Source: Paenibacillus jilunlii
Lineage (GTDB): Bacteria > Bacillota > Bacilli > Paenibacillales > Paenibacillaceae
Length of the DNA stretch: 52,111 bases
Direction: 5' to 3'
Assembly: GCF_900102965.1 (NCBI RefSeq)
Contig: NZ_FNGM01000025.1
Coordinates: 1-52,111 of the forward strand
How positions within the stretch are numbered: position 1 is the stretch's first letter; each line of letters begins with the position of its first letter. Below are positions 1-7,844 of the stretch, piece by piece. The position numbers and the translations under genes are program-made. The notes under the pieces were generated by a model. It had not been told where the DNA came from. It did not search any database and saw nothing but the letters and a program-made list of their open reading frames with translations.

Positions 1-210
1 ACGTGCAACCTTTAATTCCTCTACATCTCCGTATTTCGTGTGCAGATTTCGCGGGTAGTATCCATTGCGGCTGTTGTTTGGACCAGACTCTTCCGTAGCC
101 ATGAATTCTTGGATTTCTGCTCGCATGATGGACTCTAAATTGTCTTTTACAAATTGAATAACAAGATTTTCAAATAGATTATTCAGCATATTTTCGGGTA
201 CAATAGTCAT
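1..210 (-). CDS. IS256-family transposase, N-terminal part (cut by window edge)
   Basis: Reading leftwards from an ATG at 210, the frame stays open to the window edge and encodes 70 residues. They begin MTIVPENMLNNLFENLV and contain RNGYYPRNLHTKYGDVEEL. The RNGYY-R-x(n)-YG-x(3)-L block is typical of the N-terminal region of IS256-family (Mutator-like, DDE) transposases, which cut and paste their element. An AAAGGAA ribosome binding site lies about 10 bases upstream. The catalytic DDE residues would lie beyond the left edge, so intactness cannot be judged. The right terminal inverted repeat of the element should fall somewhere in about 215-310, but I cannot place it without the other end. Family assignment is fairly secure. 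Confidence 0.85.
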   Translation of the reverse strand, partial: MTIVPENMLNNLFENLVIQFVKDNLESIMRAEIQEFMATEESGPNNSRNGYYPRNLHTKYGDVEELKVAR

Positions 211-310
211 CGAGTAGGGTTCCTTTCTTGGTGGTTTCGCAATCCCGAGAATACCCTACTTTTTTGTTGCCTGCTAGGCTCCAAATTTTGGTACACAACT
301 TACTTTACGC

Positions 311-535
311 CATCGGTTTGTGCAGAAACAACGGCAAAACTGCCGTTGTAGGAGCGCCGGAGGTGGGTTTGTGCAGAAACAACGGCAAAACTGCCGTTGT
401 TGGAGCCCCATGGGTGGGTTTGTGCAGAAACAACGGCGGAACTGCCGTTGTTGGAGCGCAAAGGGAGGGTTTGTTGGCCCCCCGGAGGTTGGTCTGCCCC
501 GAAACAACGGCAGAACTGCCGTTATTTAGCCCTCC
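311..535. repeat. Hairpin array A (51-bp period)
   Basis: Four copies of a unit centred on the inverted repeat CAACGGCA..TGCCGTTG with a 4-base loop (AAAC or GAAC). The ACAACGG core starts at 328, 379, 430 and 504, so spacings are 51, 51 and 74. The stem extends to 10 bp (AACAACGGCA) in most copies. The spacer between hairpins is a semi-conserved GGAGC..GGGTTTGTGCAG sequence. Short open frames cross the array because 51 is a multiple of three, but none has a ribosome binding site or recognisable protein. It lies between the IS256 element and the sugar operon. It is closely related to array B (23971-24455). Confidence 0.85.
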
Positions 536-611
536 CTGGCAAGAGCAGAAAGACAGCAGCAGGAAAGTCGTCTGCTCGCCTGTGAAAATCGTCCGAAACT
601 GTCTTACCGCT

Positions 612-656
612 CTCCCGGAAGGCCATTCCGGCCTCTCTCCCGGGAGGAAGGTTTTT
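612..656 (+). terminator. Terminator-like hairpin in the leader of the first sugar operon
   Basis: CTCCCGG (612-618) can pair with CCGGGAG (640-646), enclosing a second small GGCC..GGCC stem. It is followed after GAAGG by a run of six T. An alternative pairing of CCATTCC with GGAAGG next to the T run is also possible, so two mutually exclusive folds can be drawn. The element sits only 50 bases before the first permease gene. It may be the terminator of an upstream transcript or an attenuator of this operon; the sequence alone does not decide. Confidence 0.5.
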
Positions 657-666
657 TAGCCTAAAA

Positions 667-680
667 TGAAAGCGCAAACA
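667..680 (+). promoter_or_regulatory. cre-like site (CcpA binding) before the first sugar operon
   Basis: TGAAAGCGCAAACA matches the catabolite-responsive element consensus TGWAANCGNTNWCA at every position except the T at position 10. It lies 26 bases before the permease start. The same A-for-T variant (CGCAAACA) occurs in front of the second sugar operon at 46142-46155, which supports both sites. The inferred role is CcpA-mediated glucose repression. Confidence 0.6.
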
Positions 681-705
681 AAAATCTGGATAGAGGAGAT
701 TTATT

Positions 706-1665
706 ATGGGGGTACCTTCAGGCGAACTGCTTCGCGGTGTGGAACCGGTCCGTCCATCCCGCAGGAAGCTGCAGACCAAATACAAGCTGTTTCTTCTGGC
801 GCTTCCTTTTCTTGCTGTGACCTTTGTGTTCTATTATTTACCGGTCAGCGGGTGGATCTACGCTTTTTATGATTTCATCCCCGGCATTCCGCTGTCGGAC
901 ACACCGTATGTCGGGCTGAAGTGGTTCAACACCATCGTAGCCAATCCCACACAGACCGGGGAGGTGCTGCGTGTGCTGAAGAATACGGTGGCGATGAGTA
1001 CATTGGGGCTGGTCACTTCGGTTTTTCCGGTCATATTTGCCATCCTGCTGACGGAGATACGGGCGGGCTGGTACCGGAAATTTGTGCAGACCCTGACGAC
1101 GATACCGAATTTTATCAGCTGGATTCTCGTCTACGCGCTGGCCTTTTCACTGTTCTCCGTGGATAACGGGGTCGTAAACCACGTTCTGGTGCAGCTGGGA
1201 ATCGTGGATGAGGAATTCAATTTCCTGGCTTCCAGCAGTCACGTCTGGTTGACCATGATTGCCTGGTATTGGTGGAAATCCCTTGGCTGGGGTGCGATCC
1301 TGTACCTGGCGGTGATTGCCGGCATAGACCAGGAGCTGTATGAAGCGGCGGAAGTGGACGGGGCCAGCCGGTTCCGTAAAATCTGGCATATCACCGTGCC
1401 CGGCATCATCCCGACCTTCTTTGTACTGCTGCTGCTCTCCATCGGCAACTTTGTCAACAACGGTATGGAGCAGTATTTTGCCTTCCAGAATGCGATGAAC
1501 AAGGATGCCATAGAAGTGCTGGACCTGTATGTGTACAACATCGCTTTTGCCAATAATTTTCCGTTCGCCACGGCGGTCAGTATGCTGAAGTCGGTCGTCA
1601 GTGTCATTCTGCTGTTTGCGGCCAATACGCTGTCCAAGGTGGTGCGCGATGAATCGATCATTTAA
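706..1665 (+). CDS. Carbohydrate ABC transporter permease, LplB type
   Basis: A 319-residue inner-membrane permease of the type-I (MalF-like) ABC family, the half of the channel usually called LplB/YteP. The start is the ATG at 706 behind GAGGAG. It has about six hydrophobic segments, the first at about residues 27-47 (FLLALPFLAVTFVFYYLPVSG). The cytoplasmic EAA loop that docks on the ATPase is clear near residue 213 (EAAEVDGASRFRKIW..PGI). It is followed after 15 bases by the partner permease and then by a lipoprotein, forming one uptake system. No ATPase is encoded here; in Bacillus the shared ATPase MsmX serves such systems. The substrate cannot be read from sequence. Confidence 0.93.
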   Translation: MGVPSGELLRGVEPVRPSRRKLQTKYKLFLLALPFLAVTFVFYYLPVSGWIYAFYDFIPGIPLSDTPYVGLKWFNTIVANPTQTGEVLRVLKNTVAMSTLGLVTSVFPVIFAILLTEIRAGWYRKFVQTLTTIPNFISWILVYALAFSLFSVDNGVVNHVLVQLGIVDEEFNFLASSSHVWLTMIAWYWWKSLGWGAILYLAVIAGIDQELYEAAEVDGASRFRKIWHITVPGIIPTFFVLLLLSIGNFVNNGMEQYFAFQNAMNKDAIEVLDLYVYNIAFANNFPFATAVSMLKSVVSVILLFAANTLSKVVRDESII

Positions 1666-1680
1666 GGAAGGTGGTTCCAT

Positions 1681-2574
1681 TTGCGTAAAAAGCTGAAGCC
1701 CAGCGATGCCCTGTTCCAGGGAATCATCTATGTGCTTTTCGGATTGTTCACTCTGAGCTGCATCTATCCGTTCTATTACCTGTTCATCAATACCATCAGC
1801 TCGAATGATCTCAGCGCGGCGGGGGACATCAAGTTCTACCCGCAGCAGATCCATTTTGACAATTACTCAAAGGTGCTGCGGATCAGCGGACTTAGCCATG
1901 CGGCGCTGGTGTCTGTATACCGGACGGTAGTGGGCACCTTCCTCACCGTGGGCGCCTCAGCTTTTCTCGGCTATCTGTTCACGAAGAAGGAGATGTGGGG
2001 GCGGCAGATCTGGTACCGCAGTGTCGTCGTCACCATGTATTTCAGCGCAGGGCTGATCCCCTGGTACATCACCATGCACAATCTGCATTTGACCAACAAT
2101 TATCTGGCCTATATTTTGCCGACGATTATTACTCCATTCAACATCATCTTGGTCAAAACCTTCGTGGAGGCTATTCCGCCTTCACTGGAGGAGTCAGCAG
2201 CCATGGACGGCGCGGGTGTTCTGCGGTCCTTCTGGTCCATTATCGTCCCGCTGACCACTCCGATTCTGGCGACGATTACGATATTTTCGGCAGTCAGCCA
2301 GTGGAACTCCTTCATCGACACGGCATTTCTGATGACGGATACCAAATATTATACGCTGCAGTTTCTGCTCTGGCGGTATTTGAATGAGTCCAGCTCGTTG
2401 GCTGCGCTCATCCGCAGTTCCCCGGATATGGCGGCCAGCGTGCAGAACATGCAGACACCGACCTCCGTACGGATGACCGTCACGATGATTGTCGTGCTGC
2501 CGATTCTGATCGTGTATCCGTTTTTCCAGCGGTTTTTTGTCAAGGGCATTATGATCGGTGCCGTCAAAGGCTGA
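1681..2574 (+). CDS. Carbohydrate ABC transporter permease, YtcP type
   Basis: A 297-residue partner permease (MalG-like, YtcP/LplC type) for the preceding gene. It begins with TTG at 1681 behind AAGGAAGGTGG. It has about six transmembrane segments and an EAA loop, EESAAMDGAGVLRSFWSIIVPL, in the second half. The C-terminus VKGIMIGAVKG is characteristic of this subfamily and resembles the partner in the second locus (AKGAMLGSIKE). It is co-transcribed with the neighbours: 15 bases from the first permease and about 155 bases, containing a direct repeat, before the binding protein. The function is the second half of the transmembrane channel. Confidence 0.93.
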   Translation: MRKKLKPSDALFQGIIYVLFGLFTLSCIYPFYYLFINTISSNDLSAAGDIKFYPQQIHFDNYSKVLRISGLSHAALVSVYRTVVGTFLTVGASAFLGYLFTKKEMWGRQIWYRSVVVTMYFSAGLIPWYITMHNLHLTNNYLAYILPTIITPFNIILVKTFVEAIPPSLEESAAMDGAGVLRSFWSIIVPLTTPILATITIFSAVSQWNSFIDTAFLMTDTKYYTLQFLLWRYLNESSSLAALIRSSPDMAASVQNMQTPTSVRMTVTMIVVLPILIVYPFFQRFFVKGIMIGAVKG

Positions 2575-2580
2575 CCAGTT

Positions 2581-2715
2581 AGTCTGCGCAAATGCTTTCG
2601 GAGCAAGTTTTGTACGAAGTATTCAGGCGGGCAATGCTCACCCACCTTAAGTCTACGCATTTGAGGCGAGTTTTGTACGAAGCGATTCAAGCAGGCAACG
2701 CTCATCAAACTTTTA
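2581..2715. repeat. Two-copy degenerate direct repeat inside the sugar operon
   Basis: Two diverged units start with AGTCTGCGCA (2581) and AGTCTACGCA (2650). They share AGTTTTGTACGAAG (2606 and 2669), then TTCA-GC-GGCAA-GCTCA. The offset is 69 bp at the left end and 63 bp at the core because of an internal deletion. The block fills the gap between the second permease and the binding-protein gene. It happens to keep a frame open for 46 codons upstream of the real lipoprotein start, so it can mislead start prediction. The role is unknown; an effect on mRNA stability between cistrons is possible. Confidence 0.75.
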
Positions 2716-2729
2716 GGAGGTATGAAGCC

Positions 2730-4574
2730 ATGAAATTTAAAAAGCTGCCGCTCATTCTGCTGAGCATGGTTATGGTGCTGGTGCTGGCATCCTGCGGCGG
2801 AGGAAATGGCAACTCAGTCAACTCCGGCAAGACCAATACGGCGGAGAGCACCGGCAAGCCTTCGGCTGAAGCGGCGGATGCTGCGGCTAAGTCCGCAGCG
2901 CCAAGTGATGGCACGCTGGACCATTCCAAGCCGCTGAAGCTGACGGTATTCTCCACCACAGCCAACTATGCTGGACCGCAGACCGGCTGGTTCGCCAAAA
3001 TCATCAAAGACAAGTTCAATATCGAGCTGGATATCGTCGCTTCCAATTTGACCGGCGGCGACACTAAGATCTCAGCGATGATGGCCTCCGGTAATCTCGG
3101 CGATATCATCGTCTTCGGGGACGACAAGAACCACTATCCGAATGCGGTCAAAGGCAAGCTGCTGCTGGACTGGACCCAGGATGGGCTGCTGGACAAATAC
3201 GGTGCGGATATCACGAAGCAGTTCCCGAAAGCCGTGGAGAAGGCAAAGGTTGCTTTTGGCGGCGGCAGTGCGGTATACGGCATCGGGAACAGTGTGGCCA
3301 CGAATCCCTCGGGACCTTCCGAAGGCAAGGATATGACCTGGGGACCGGATCTGCGCTGGGATCTGTACCAGCAAATCGGTGCTCCGGAAATCGGCACCAT
3401 TGAGGATTATCTGCCGGTGCTGAAGAAGATGCAGGAGCTTGAGCCCAAGAATGAACAAGGGAAGAAAACCTATGCCTTCTCGCTGTGGTCCGACTGGGAC
3501 GGCAACTATAAAATGACGCTGGCAAAGCAGTTCGCTAACATGATGGGCTATGATGAAATTCCCGACACAGCGCTTTATGTCAAAGCGGATGAAGAGAAAT
3601 ATTACGATTTCATCTCCGAGGACAGCTGGTACATGAAATCGCTCAAGCTGTATTACGAGGCGAATCAAATGGGACTGTTGGACCCCGACTCGCTGACGCA
3701 GAAATTTGATGATGTGGTTGCCAAGTATAAGGACGGGCGTCTGCTTTTCTCCTGGTTCCCGTGGCTGGGGGCTGCCAACTACAATACGCCGGAAAGAACA
3801 GCGGAAGGCAAGGGCTTTGCACTTGTGCCGTTTAAGGATGAGCTGATGTATTCCACAGGCTTCAACGTTTACGGCGGCAACGGCATCATCGCGATCGGTG
3901 CGAAAGCCAAGGAGCCTGCGCGGATTATGGAGTTCCTCAACTGGATGTACACGCCTGAAGGCGCGATGATCTCAGCGGGCAGCGGAACGGCGGTGCCGAA
4001 CGGACCGCAGGGGCTGGCCTGGGATATTGACAGCAGCGGCAAGCCGGTGGTTACCGATTTTGGCTGGAAGGCGTACGCGGATCAGCAGAACACGAAGGTT
4101 CCTGATGAATACGGCGGAGGCGACTATTACTATGGCTCGAATCAGATGAACTTTTCTTTTGTCGTGCCCGCAATGGTGAATCCACAGACCAGCGAGCCCT
4201 ATGACCACAACTTGTGGACAGCATCACTGGAACGCAACCCTACGAAGCTCGATAGCGACTGGAGAGCGAAGATGGGCGTGCTGACGGCGAAGGAATATTT
4301 TGCGAAAAACAATCTGCTTGCCGTTGCGCCTCAGGGCTTCACCGGTAAAGAACCGCTGACGATGGACAAAACGCTGGAGCAGAAGAATAAGCAGATCGGA
4401 ACCGTGATTCAGCAGATTTCCTGGAAGATGGTTTTTGCCAAAAATCAGGCGGAATACGACAAGCTGAACAAAGAAATGCATGACAAAGTGAACGGACTCG
4501 GCTATGCCGATGTGATGGACTTCTCGGTCAAAAAAGCTGAGGAGCTGTTCGAAGCCCGCAAAAGTGTGAAGTAA
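2730..4574 (+). CDS. Extracellular solute-binding lipoprotein (LplA type) of the first sugar ABC system
   Basis: A 614-residue lipoprotein that captures the carbohydrate outside the membrane and hands it to the two upstream permeases. The chosen start is ATG 2730, eight bases after TTTTAGGAGG. The frame is open further up to 2592, but that part is repeat sequence. MKFKKLPLILLSMVMVLVLASC is a lipoprotein signal with lipobox LASC, followed by a Gly/Ser/Ala-rich linker to about residue 65. The remainder is the large family-1 binding fold of Paenibacillus LplA proteins (about 500-620 residues). A second binding protein of the same class closes the operon at 7841. The ligand is unknown. Confidence 0.92.
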   Translation: MKFKKLPLILLSMVMVLVLASCGGGNGNSVNSGKTNTAESTGKPSAEAADAAAKSAAPSDGTLDHSKPLKLTVFSTTANYAGPQTGWFAKIIKDKFNIELDIVASNLTGGDTKISAMMASGNLGDIIVFGDDKNHYPNAVKGKLLLDWTQDGLLDKYGADITKQFPKAVEKAKVAFGGGSAVYGIGNSVATNPSGPSEGKDMTWGPDLRWDLYQQIGAPEIGTIEDYLPVLKKMQELEPKNEQGKKTYAFSLWSDWDGNYKMTLAKQFANMMGYDEIPDTALYVKADEEKYYDFISEDSWYMKSLKLYYEANQMGLLDPDSLTQKFDDVVAKYKDGRLLFSWFPWLGAANYNTPERTAEGKGFALVPFKDELMYSTGFNVYGGNGIIAIGAKAKEPARIMEFLNWMYTPEGAMISAGSGTAVPNGPQGLAWDIDSSGKPVVTDFGWKAYADQQNTKVPDEYGGGDYYYGSNQMNFSFVVPAMVNPQTSEPYDHNLWTASLERNPTKLDSDWRAKMGVLTAKEYFAKNNLLAVAPQGFTGKEPLTMDKTLEQKNKQIGTVIQQISWKMVFAKNQAEYDKLNKEMHDKVNGLGYADVMDFSVKKAEELFEARKSVK

Positions 4575-4595
4575 GCCACTCCGGGAAATAGAAGC

Positions 4596-4636
4596 AAGGC
4601 AGGGCGGTGAGGATGCTGCTCTGCCTTATTCTGTTC
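4596..4636 (+). terminator. Weak terminator or attenuator after the first binding-protein gene
   Basis: AAGGCAG (4596-4602) pairs with CTGCCTT (4621-4627), with extra GC pairing inside, followed by ATTCTGTTC. The T tract is poor, so partial read-through into the YesM/YesN genes is likely. Confidence 0.4.
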
Positions 4637-4671
4637 GAAGCAAGAAAAATCTGGTATTCTTGGAGTACTTG

Positions 4672-4685
4672 GTAAAACGCTTTCA
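4672..4685 (+). promoter_or_regulatory. cre-like site before the first YesM gene
   Basis: GTAAAACGCTTTCA fits the CcpA consensus TGWAANCGNTNWCA at all positions except the first two (GT instead of TG). It lies 17 bases before the GTG start of the kinase gene. The position suggests CcpA repression or roadblock of a promoter feeding the kinase genes. It is weaker than the sites at 667 and 46142. Confidence 0.4.
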
Positions 4686-4702
4686 TTGGGGGAGAAGAAC
4701 AA

Positions 4703-6454
4703 GTGCGGATACTCAAAAGGAGAGCGCGCCGGCAGGCTCCGGCAGGCCAGTCGCTGCGGACGACGCTGGTGATGTACCTGCTCGTCGGGACGCTGCTGCC
4801 GCTGCTTATAGTCGGAATAGTATCCTATACTTCGATTTATTCCATTCTTTCCGGGAAAATCGGCAGCGGCATCAGTGCAAGCCTGCAGCAGGAGGCGCTG
4901 GTCCTGGAGAACGCCATCGATAATCTGGATTTTGCCTCCAAGCAGTTTGCGCTGGATGGTCAAATCGTGGAAGAGATGTCTTCTTTTCTGGAGGAAAAAC
5001 AGATTTACCGCAAATCCCAGATCATGAGTTCAATCAACCAGAAGATCAATCTCGTCAACTTCACCAATCCTTACATCGGCTTAACGGCATATATTATGCC
5101 AGGCAGCGCTGACCCTGTTCTGTTCACCAATATGAGTACCAGGCGGGGTTTCGATATCGGCAGCCTCCCGTCCTTTATGCGCTACAACGGGGCTGATTAT
5201 TACGGGCCGCACGGGACGATGTACGCGGTTGGTGACAATGTTGTTTTTTCGGAGCGGCGGATCGTCCGTGTGAACGGCCGGCATGAGCTGTACATCTATC
5301 TGGAGACGAATTACAGCCTGCTGCGCAAAATCTTCAATCCGCAGGCTTACGGAATGCAGGTGAATCATCTGCTGGTCAACCAGAATAACACGGATATTCA
5401 TGTGATTGACGGTGAATTGCCTGCATCTGTTGTGGAAGCAGCCCGGGCAAGCAAGGGTCCTGCCCATGAGGTGCTGGATGGCTATCATCTGTTCCGCTAT
5501 GGGAGCCCGCAGGGCTGGAAGCTTGTGGCCGCAGTGAAGAAATCGGTATTCAATAGTGAAATCTCTTCCTGGTTCTACAAAATGGTTTTGCTCGCCCTCT
5601 CGACCCTGCTGTTTGCCGGATTGCTGGCCTGGCTGATCTGGAAAAGGATTTACGGCCCCTTGCGCAAGGTGAACCTTGAAATTATCCGGATGGCGGAGAA
5701 TGTAACGGCTCCGGTAGCTTTTACGAACGTTGCAGAGTTCGACTTCGTGCTGATGAATTTTCAGCAAATGAAGGATCAGGTCAATGAGCTGATTCTGGCC
5801 GTAGCCCGCAATGAGAAGCAGAAGAGCCAGTTCGAAATCGAGAAGCTGCTCAGTCAGATCAACCCCCATTTTCTGCATAATACCCTGAATACGGTACAAT
5901 GGCTGGCCCGGCTGAACGACCAAAAAGAAATCGACAAGCTGGTCACGCTGCTGGTGAAGGTGCTCCATTATAACCTCGGCAAGCAGAGCCTTATTGTTAC
6001 GATCGGCGAGGAGATTGAAGCGACACGCAATTATATGGAGCTGCAGCGCATCCGCTATGATTATGAATTTGAGTTCAACGTGCAGGCGGATGAGACGGTG
6101 CTGGATACGGCTGTACCCCGGTTTCTGCTGCAGCCGCTGGTGGAAAACTCAATATATCATGGTCTTAGCGACAACGGCAGGGTGGATGTGATTATTACGG
6201 CTCATGGCTCCGGGGAAGTGCAGTTGTGTGTCAGGGATACCGGGACCGGTATGGATGAAGCCCGGATTGCAGAACTGCTGGCGGATGACGGGGTAGCGGG
6301 GCGCGGGCTTGGGATCGGTTTCTCATACGTCATGCGTATGCTGAGGACGTATTACGGAGAGCAGATGACACTGCAAATCCATAGCGCTGCAAATGAAGGA
6401 ACCACTGTATCCATTATCATCCCTATAAAAGGCAAGGAGGACTTCGATGATTAA
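4703..6454 (+). CDS. YesM-type sensor histidine kinase
   Basis: A 583-residue membrane kinase that senses an extracellular signal, probably the sugar or its liganded binding protein, and phosphorylates the YesN-type regulator encoded next. The start is GTG at 4703 behind GGGGGAGAAG. The order is: transmembrane segment at about 21-45, extracellular sensor to about 290, second membrane segment at about 292-312, HAMP, then the LytS/YesM catalytic core. The phospho-accepting His389 lies in QINPHFLHNTLNTVQW. The C-terminal ATPase domain shows an N-box (PLVENSIYHGL) and a G-box (DTGTGMDE..GRGLGIGF). The stop overlaps the regulator start by 8 bases, indicating translational coupling. Confidence 0.92.
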   Translation: MRILKRRARRQAPAGQSLRTTLVMYLLVGTLLPLLIVGIVSYTSIYSILSGKIGSGISASLQQEALVLENAIDNLDFASKQFALDGQIVEEMSSFLEEKQIYRKSQIMSSINQKINLVNFTNPYIGLTAYIMPGSADPVLFTNMSTRRGFDIGSLPSFMRYNGADYYGPHGTMYAVGDNVVFSERRIVRVNGRHELYIYLETNYSLLRKIFNPQAYGMQVNHLLVNQNNTDIHVIDGELPASVVEAARASKGPAHEVLDGYHLFRYGSPQGWKLVAAVKKSVFNSEISSWFYKMVLLALSTLLFAGLLAWLIWKRIYGPLRKVNLEIIRMAENVTAPVAFTNVAEFDFVLMNFQQMKDQVNELILAVARNEKQKSQFEIEKLLSQINPHFLHNTLNTVQWLARLNDQKEIDKLVTLLVKVLHYNLGKQSLIVTIGEEIEATRNYMELQRIRYDYEFEFNVQADETVLDTAVPRFLLQPLVENSIYHGLSDNGRVDVIITAHGSGEVQLCVRDTGTGMDEARIAELLADDGVAGRGLGIGFSYVMRMLRTYYGEQMTLQIHSAANEGTTVSIIIPIKGKEDFDD

Positions 6455-7844
6455 AGCTGTTGTAGTCGATGACGAGCGTCTGGTGCGTAAAGGCTTCATC
6501 TCGCTGATTGACTGGTCGTCCTTCGGAGTGGTCATCGTCGGCGAAGCGGGAGACGGCAATGCGGCGCTTGCGCTCCTCCGGGAGCAGGAAGCGGACCTGC
6601 TGTTTGTGGATCTGACGATGCCCGGCATGTCCGGTTTCGAGCTGATCCGGCAGGTCCGCCAGCGCTATCCGGCTATTCGCTGTGTGGTGCTGACCTGCCA
6701 TCATGAGTTTGAATATGTGCAGGAGGCGCTGCGTCTGGGAGCGGTTGATTATATTGTCAAAACCCTGCTGGAAGTGGAGAATGCCGATGAGACCATCCGC
6801 CGCCTGGCCGAGCGGGTGAAATGGGAAGACAGCACCCGGGAGTTGCTGGCGCGGGGAGAAGGCAGGGTGATGGCCGCTGATCTGGCGCTGCTCTATCTTC
6901 CGCAGCTGCCGGGCAGCCATGAAGAAGAGCTGTTCCGGCTATCGGTAACGAAAAATAATCCGCTGCTCGCGTTTCAGAATATGTGGATGTCTCCGCTGCT
7001 CAGCCGGATCCCGGACAAAGAAACCTGCCGGGAACTCAAAACAGTGCTGGGCGGGGGCTGGCAAACGGCGCTGGTGAGCGGACTGAAAAATCAGCTGCTT
7101 CAGGAGGTAGAGGAGGTGCTGGGCAAAGCTGTCCGGCATGCGCTGTTTTATTACAGCGGGGCGGAGGAACCGGCCAGGCTGGATTATGGCGAGCTGAGAC
7201 GTATAGCCGGAGAGCAGTCTTCCGCAGGAGAAGATATGCTGTCAGAGGCGCAGAATCTGAGATGGACACTGGACCGGGAGGCTTGGGAGGGTTTTACATC
7301 CGGGGTGCAGCTTCGGCAGCCCCCGCAGGAACAGATTTCAGCCTTCAGCCTGTTGCTGCTTCATAACTGGAGCGGACTGCTCCTAAAGGCTGAAGAAACG
7401 GCACAGCTGAAAGCTTCCTCTGCCGGGAACCTGAACTGGTGCCAGTGGAAAAACTGGCTGCGGCAGTTCTCCGGGTGTGTACAGCAGCGGATGCTTGAGC
7501 TGGGCCTGAGCAAGGAGGTGGTATTCTGCCTGATCCGGGCGGTCCGCTTCATGAAGGCCCATGCCGGAGACAAGATCAACCAGGGCGATGTCGCCGCCGA
7601 GATCAACATGAGCCGCGGCTACTTCAGCCAGTGCTTCGCCCGGTTTGCCGGTGAAACCTTCGGCGAGAGCCTCCGGGGCATGCGGCTGGAGCTGGCCAAG
7701 ACACTGCTGCTGGAAACTTATTATCCGATAGGCGAAATCGCCGGCAGATCAGGCTTTGAGGATGACCGCTATTTCAGCAGGCTGTTCCGTGAGCATGTCG
7801 GCAAGCTGCCAAGCGAATACCGTGCGGAGGGGATGGAGTGGTGA
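6447..7844 (+). CDS. YesN-type response regulator with AraC helix-turn-helix
   Basis: A 465-residue regulator paired with the upstream kinase. The start is ATG 6447, behind AAGGAGG inside the kinase gene. Receiver domain at residues 1-120: the acidic pocket is VVVDDE, the phosphorylation site Asp55 lies in LLFVDLTMPGMSG, and the conserved Lys is in DYIVKTLLE. A variable middle part follows. A double AraC-family helix-turn-helix occupies about 360-460, with the familiar GYFSQCFARFAGETF and SGFEDDRYFSRLFREHVG..P..YR pattern. Its likely targets are this operon's own promoters. It ends 4 bases inside the next gene. Confidence 0.92.
   Translation: MIKAVVVDDERLVRKGFISLIDWSSFGVVIVGEAGDGNAALALLREQEADLLFVDLTMPGMSGFELIRQVRQRYPAIRCVVLTCHHEFEYVQEALRLGAVDYIVKTLLEVENADETIRRLAERVKWEDSTRELLARGEGRVMAADLALLYLPQLPGSHEEELFRLSVTKNNPLLAFQNMWMSPLLSRIPDKETCRELKTVLGGGWQTALVSGLKNQLLQEVEEVLGKAVRHALFYYSGAEEPARLDYGELRRIAGEQSSAGEDMLSEAQNLRWTLDREAWEGFTSGVQLRQPPQEQISAFSLLLLHNWSGLLLKAEETAQLKASSAGNLNWCQWKNWLRQFSGCVQQRMLELGLSKEVVFCLIRAVRFMKAHAGDKINQGDVAAEINMSRGYFSQCFARFAGETFGESLRGMRLELAKTLLLETYYPIGEIAGRSGFEDDRYFSRLFREHVGKLPSEYRAEGMEW

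Noticed and set aside
228..659. Open frames of 60-143 codons across array A and its flank
   Set aside because: They are produced by the 51-bp repeat period, have no ribosome binding site and match no protein family.
1147..1854. 235-codon minus-strand frame opposite the first permease
   Set aside because: Shadow of a GC-rich membrane-protein gene; no site and no recognisable protein.
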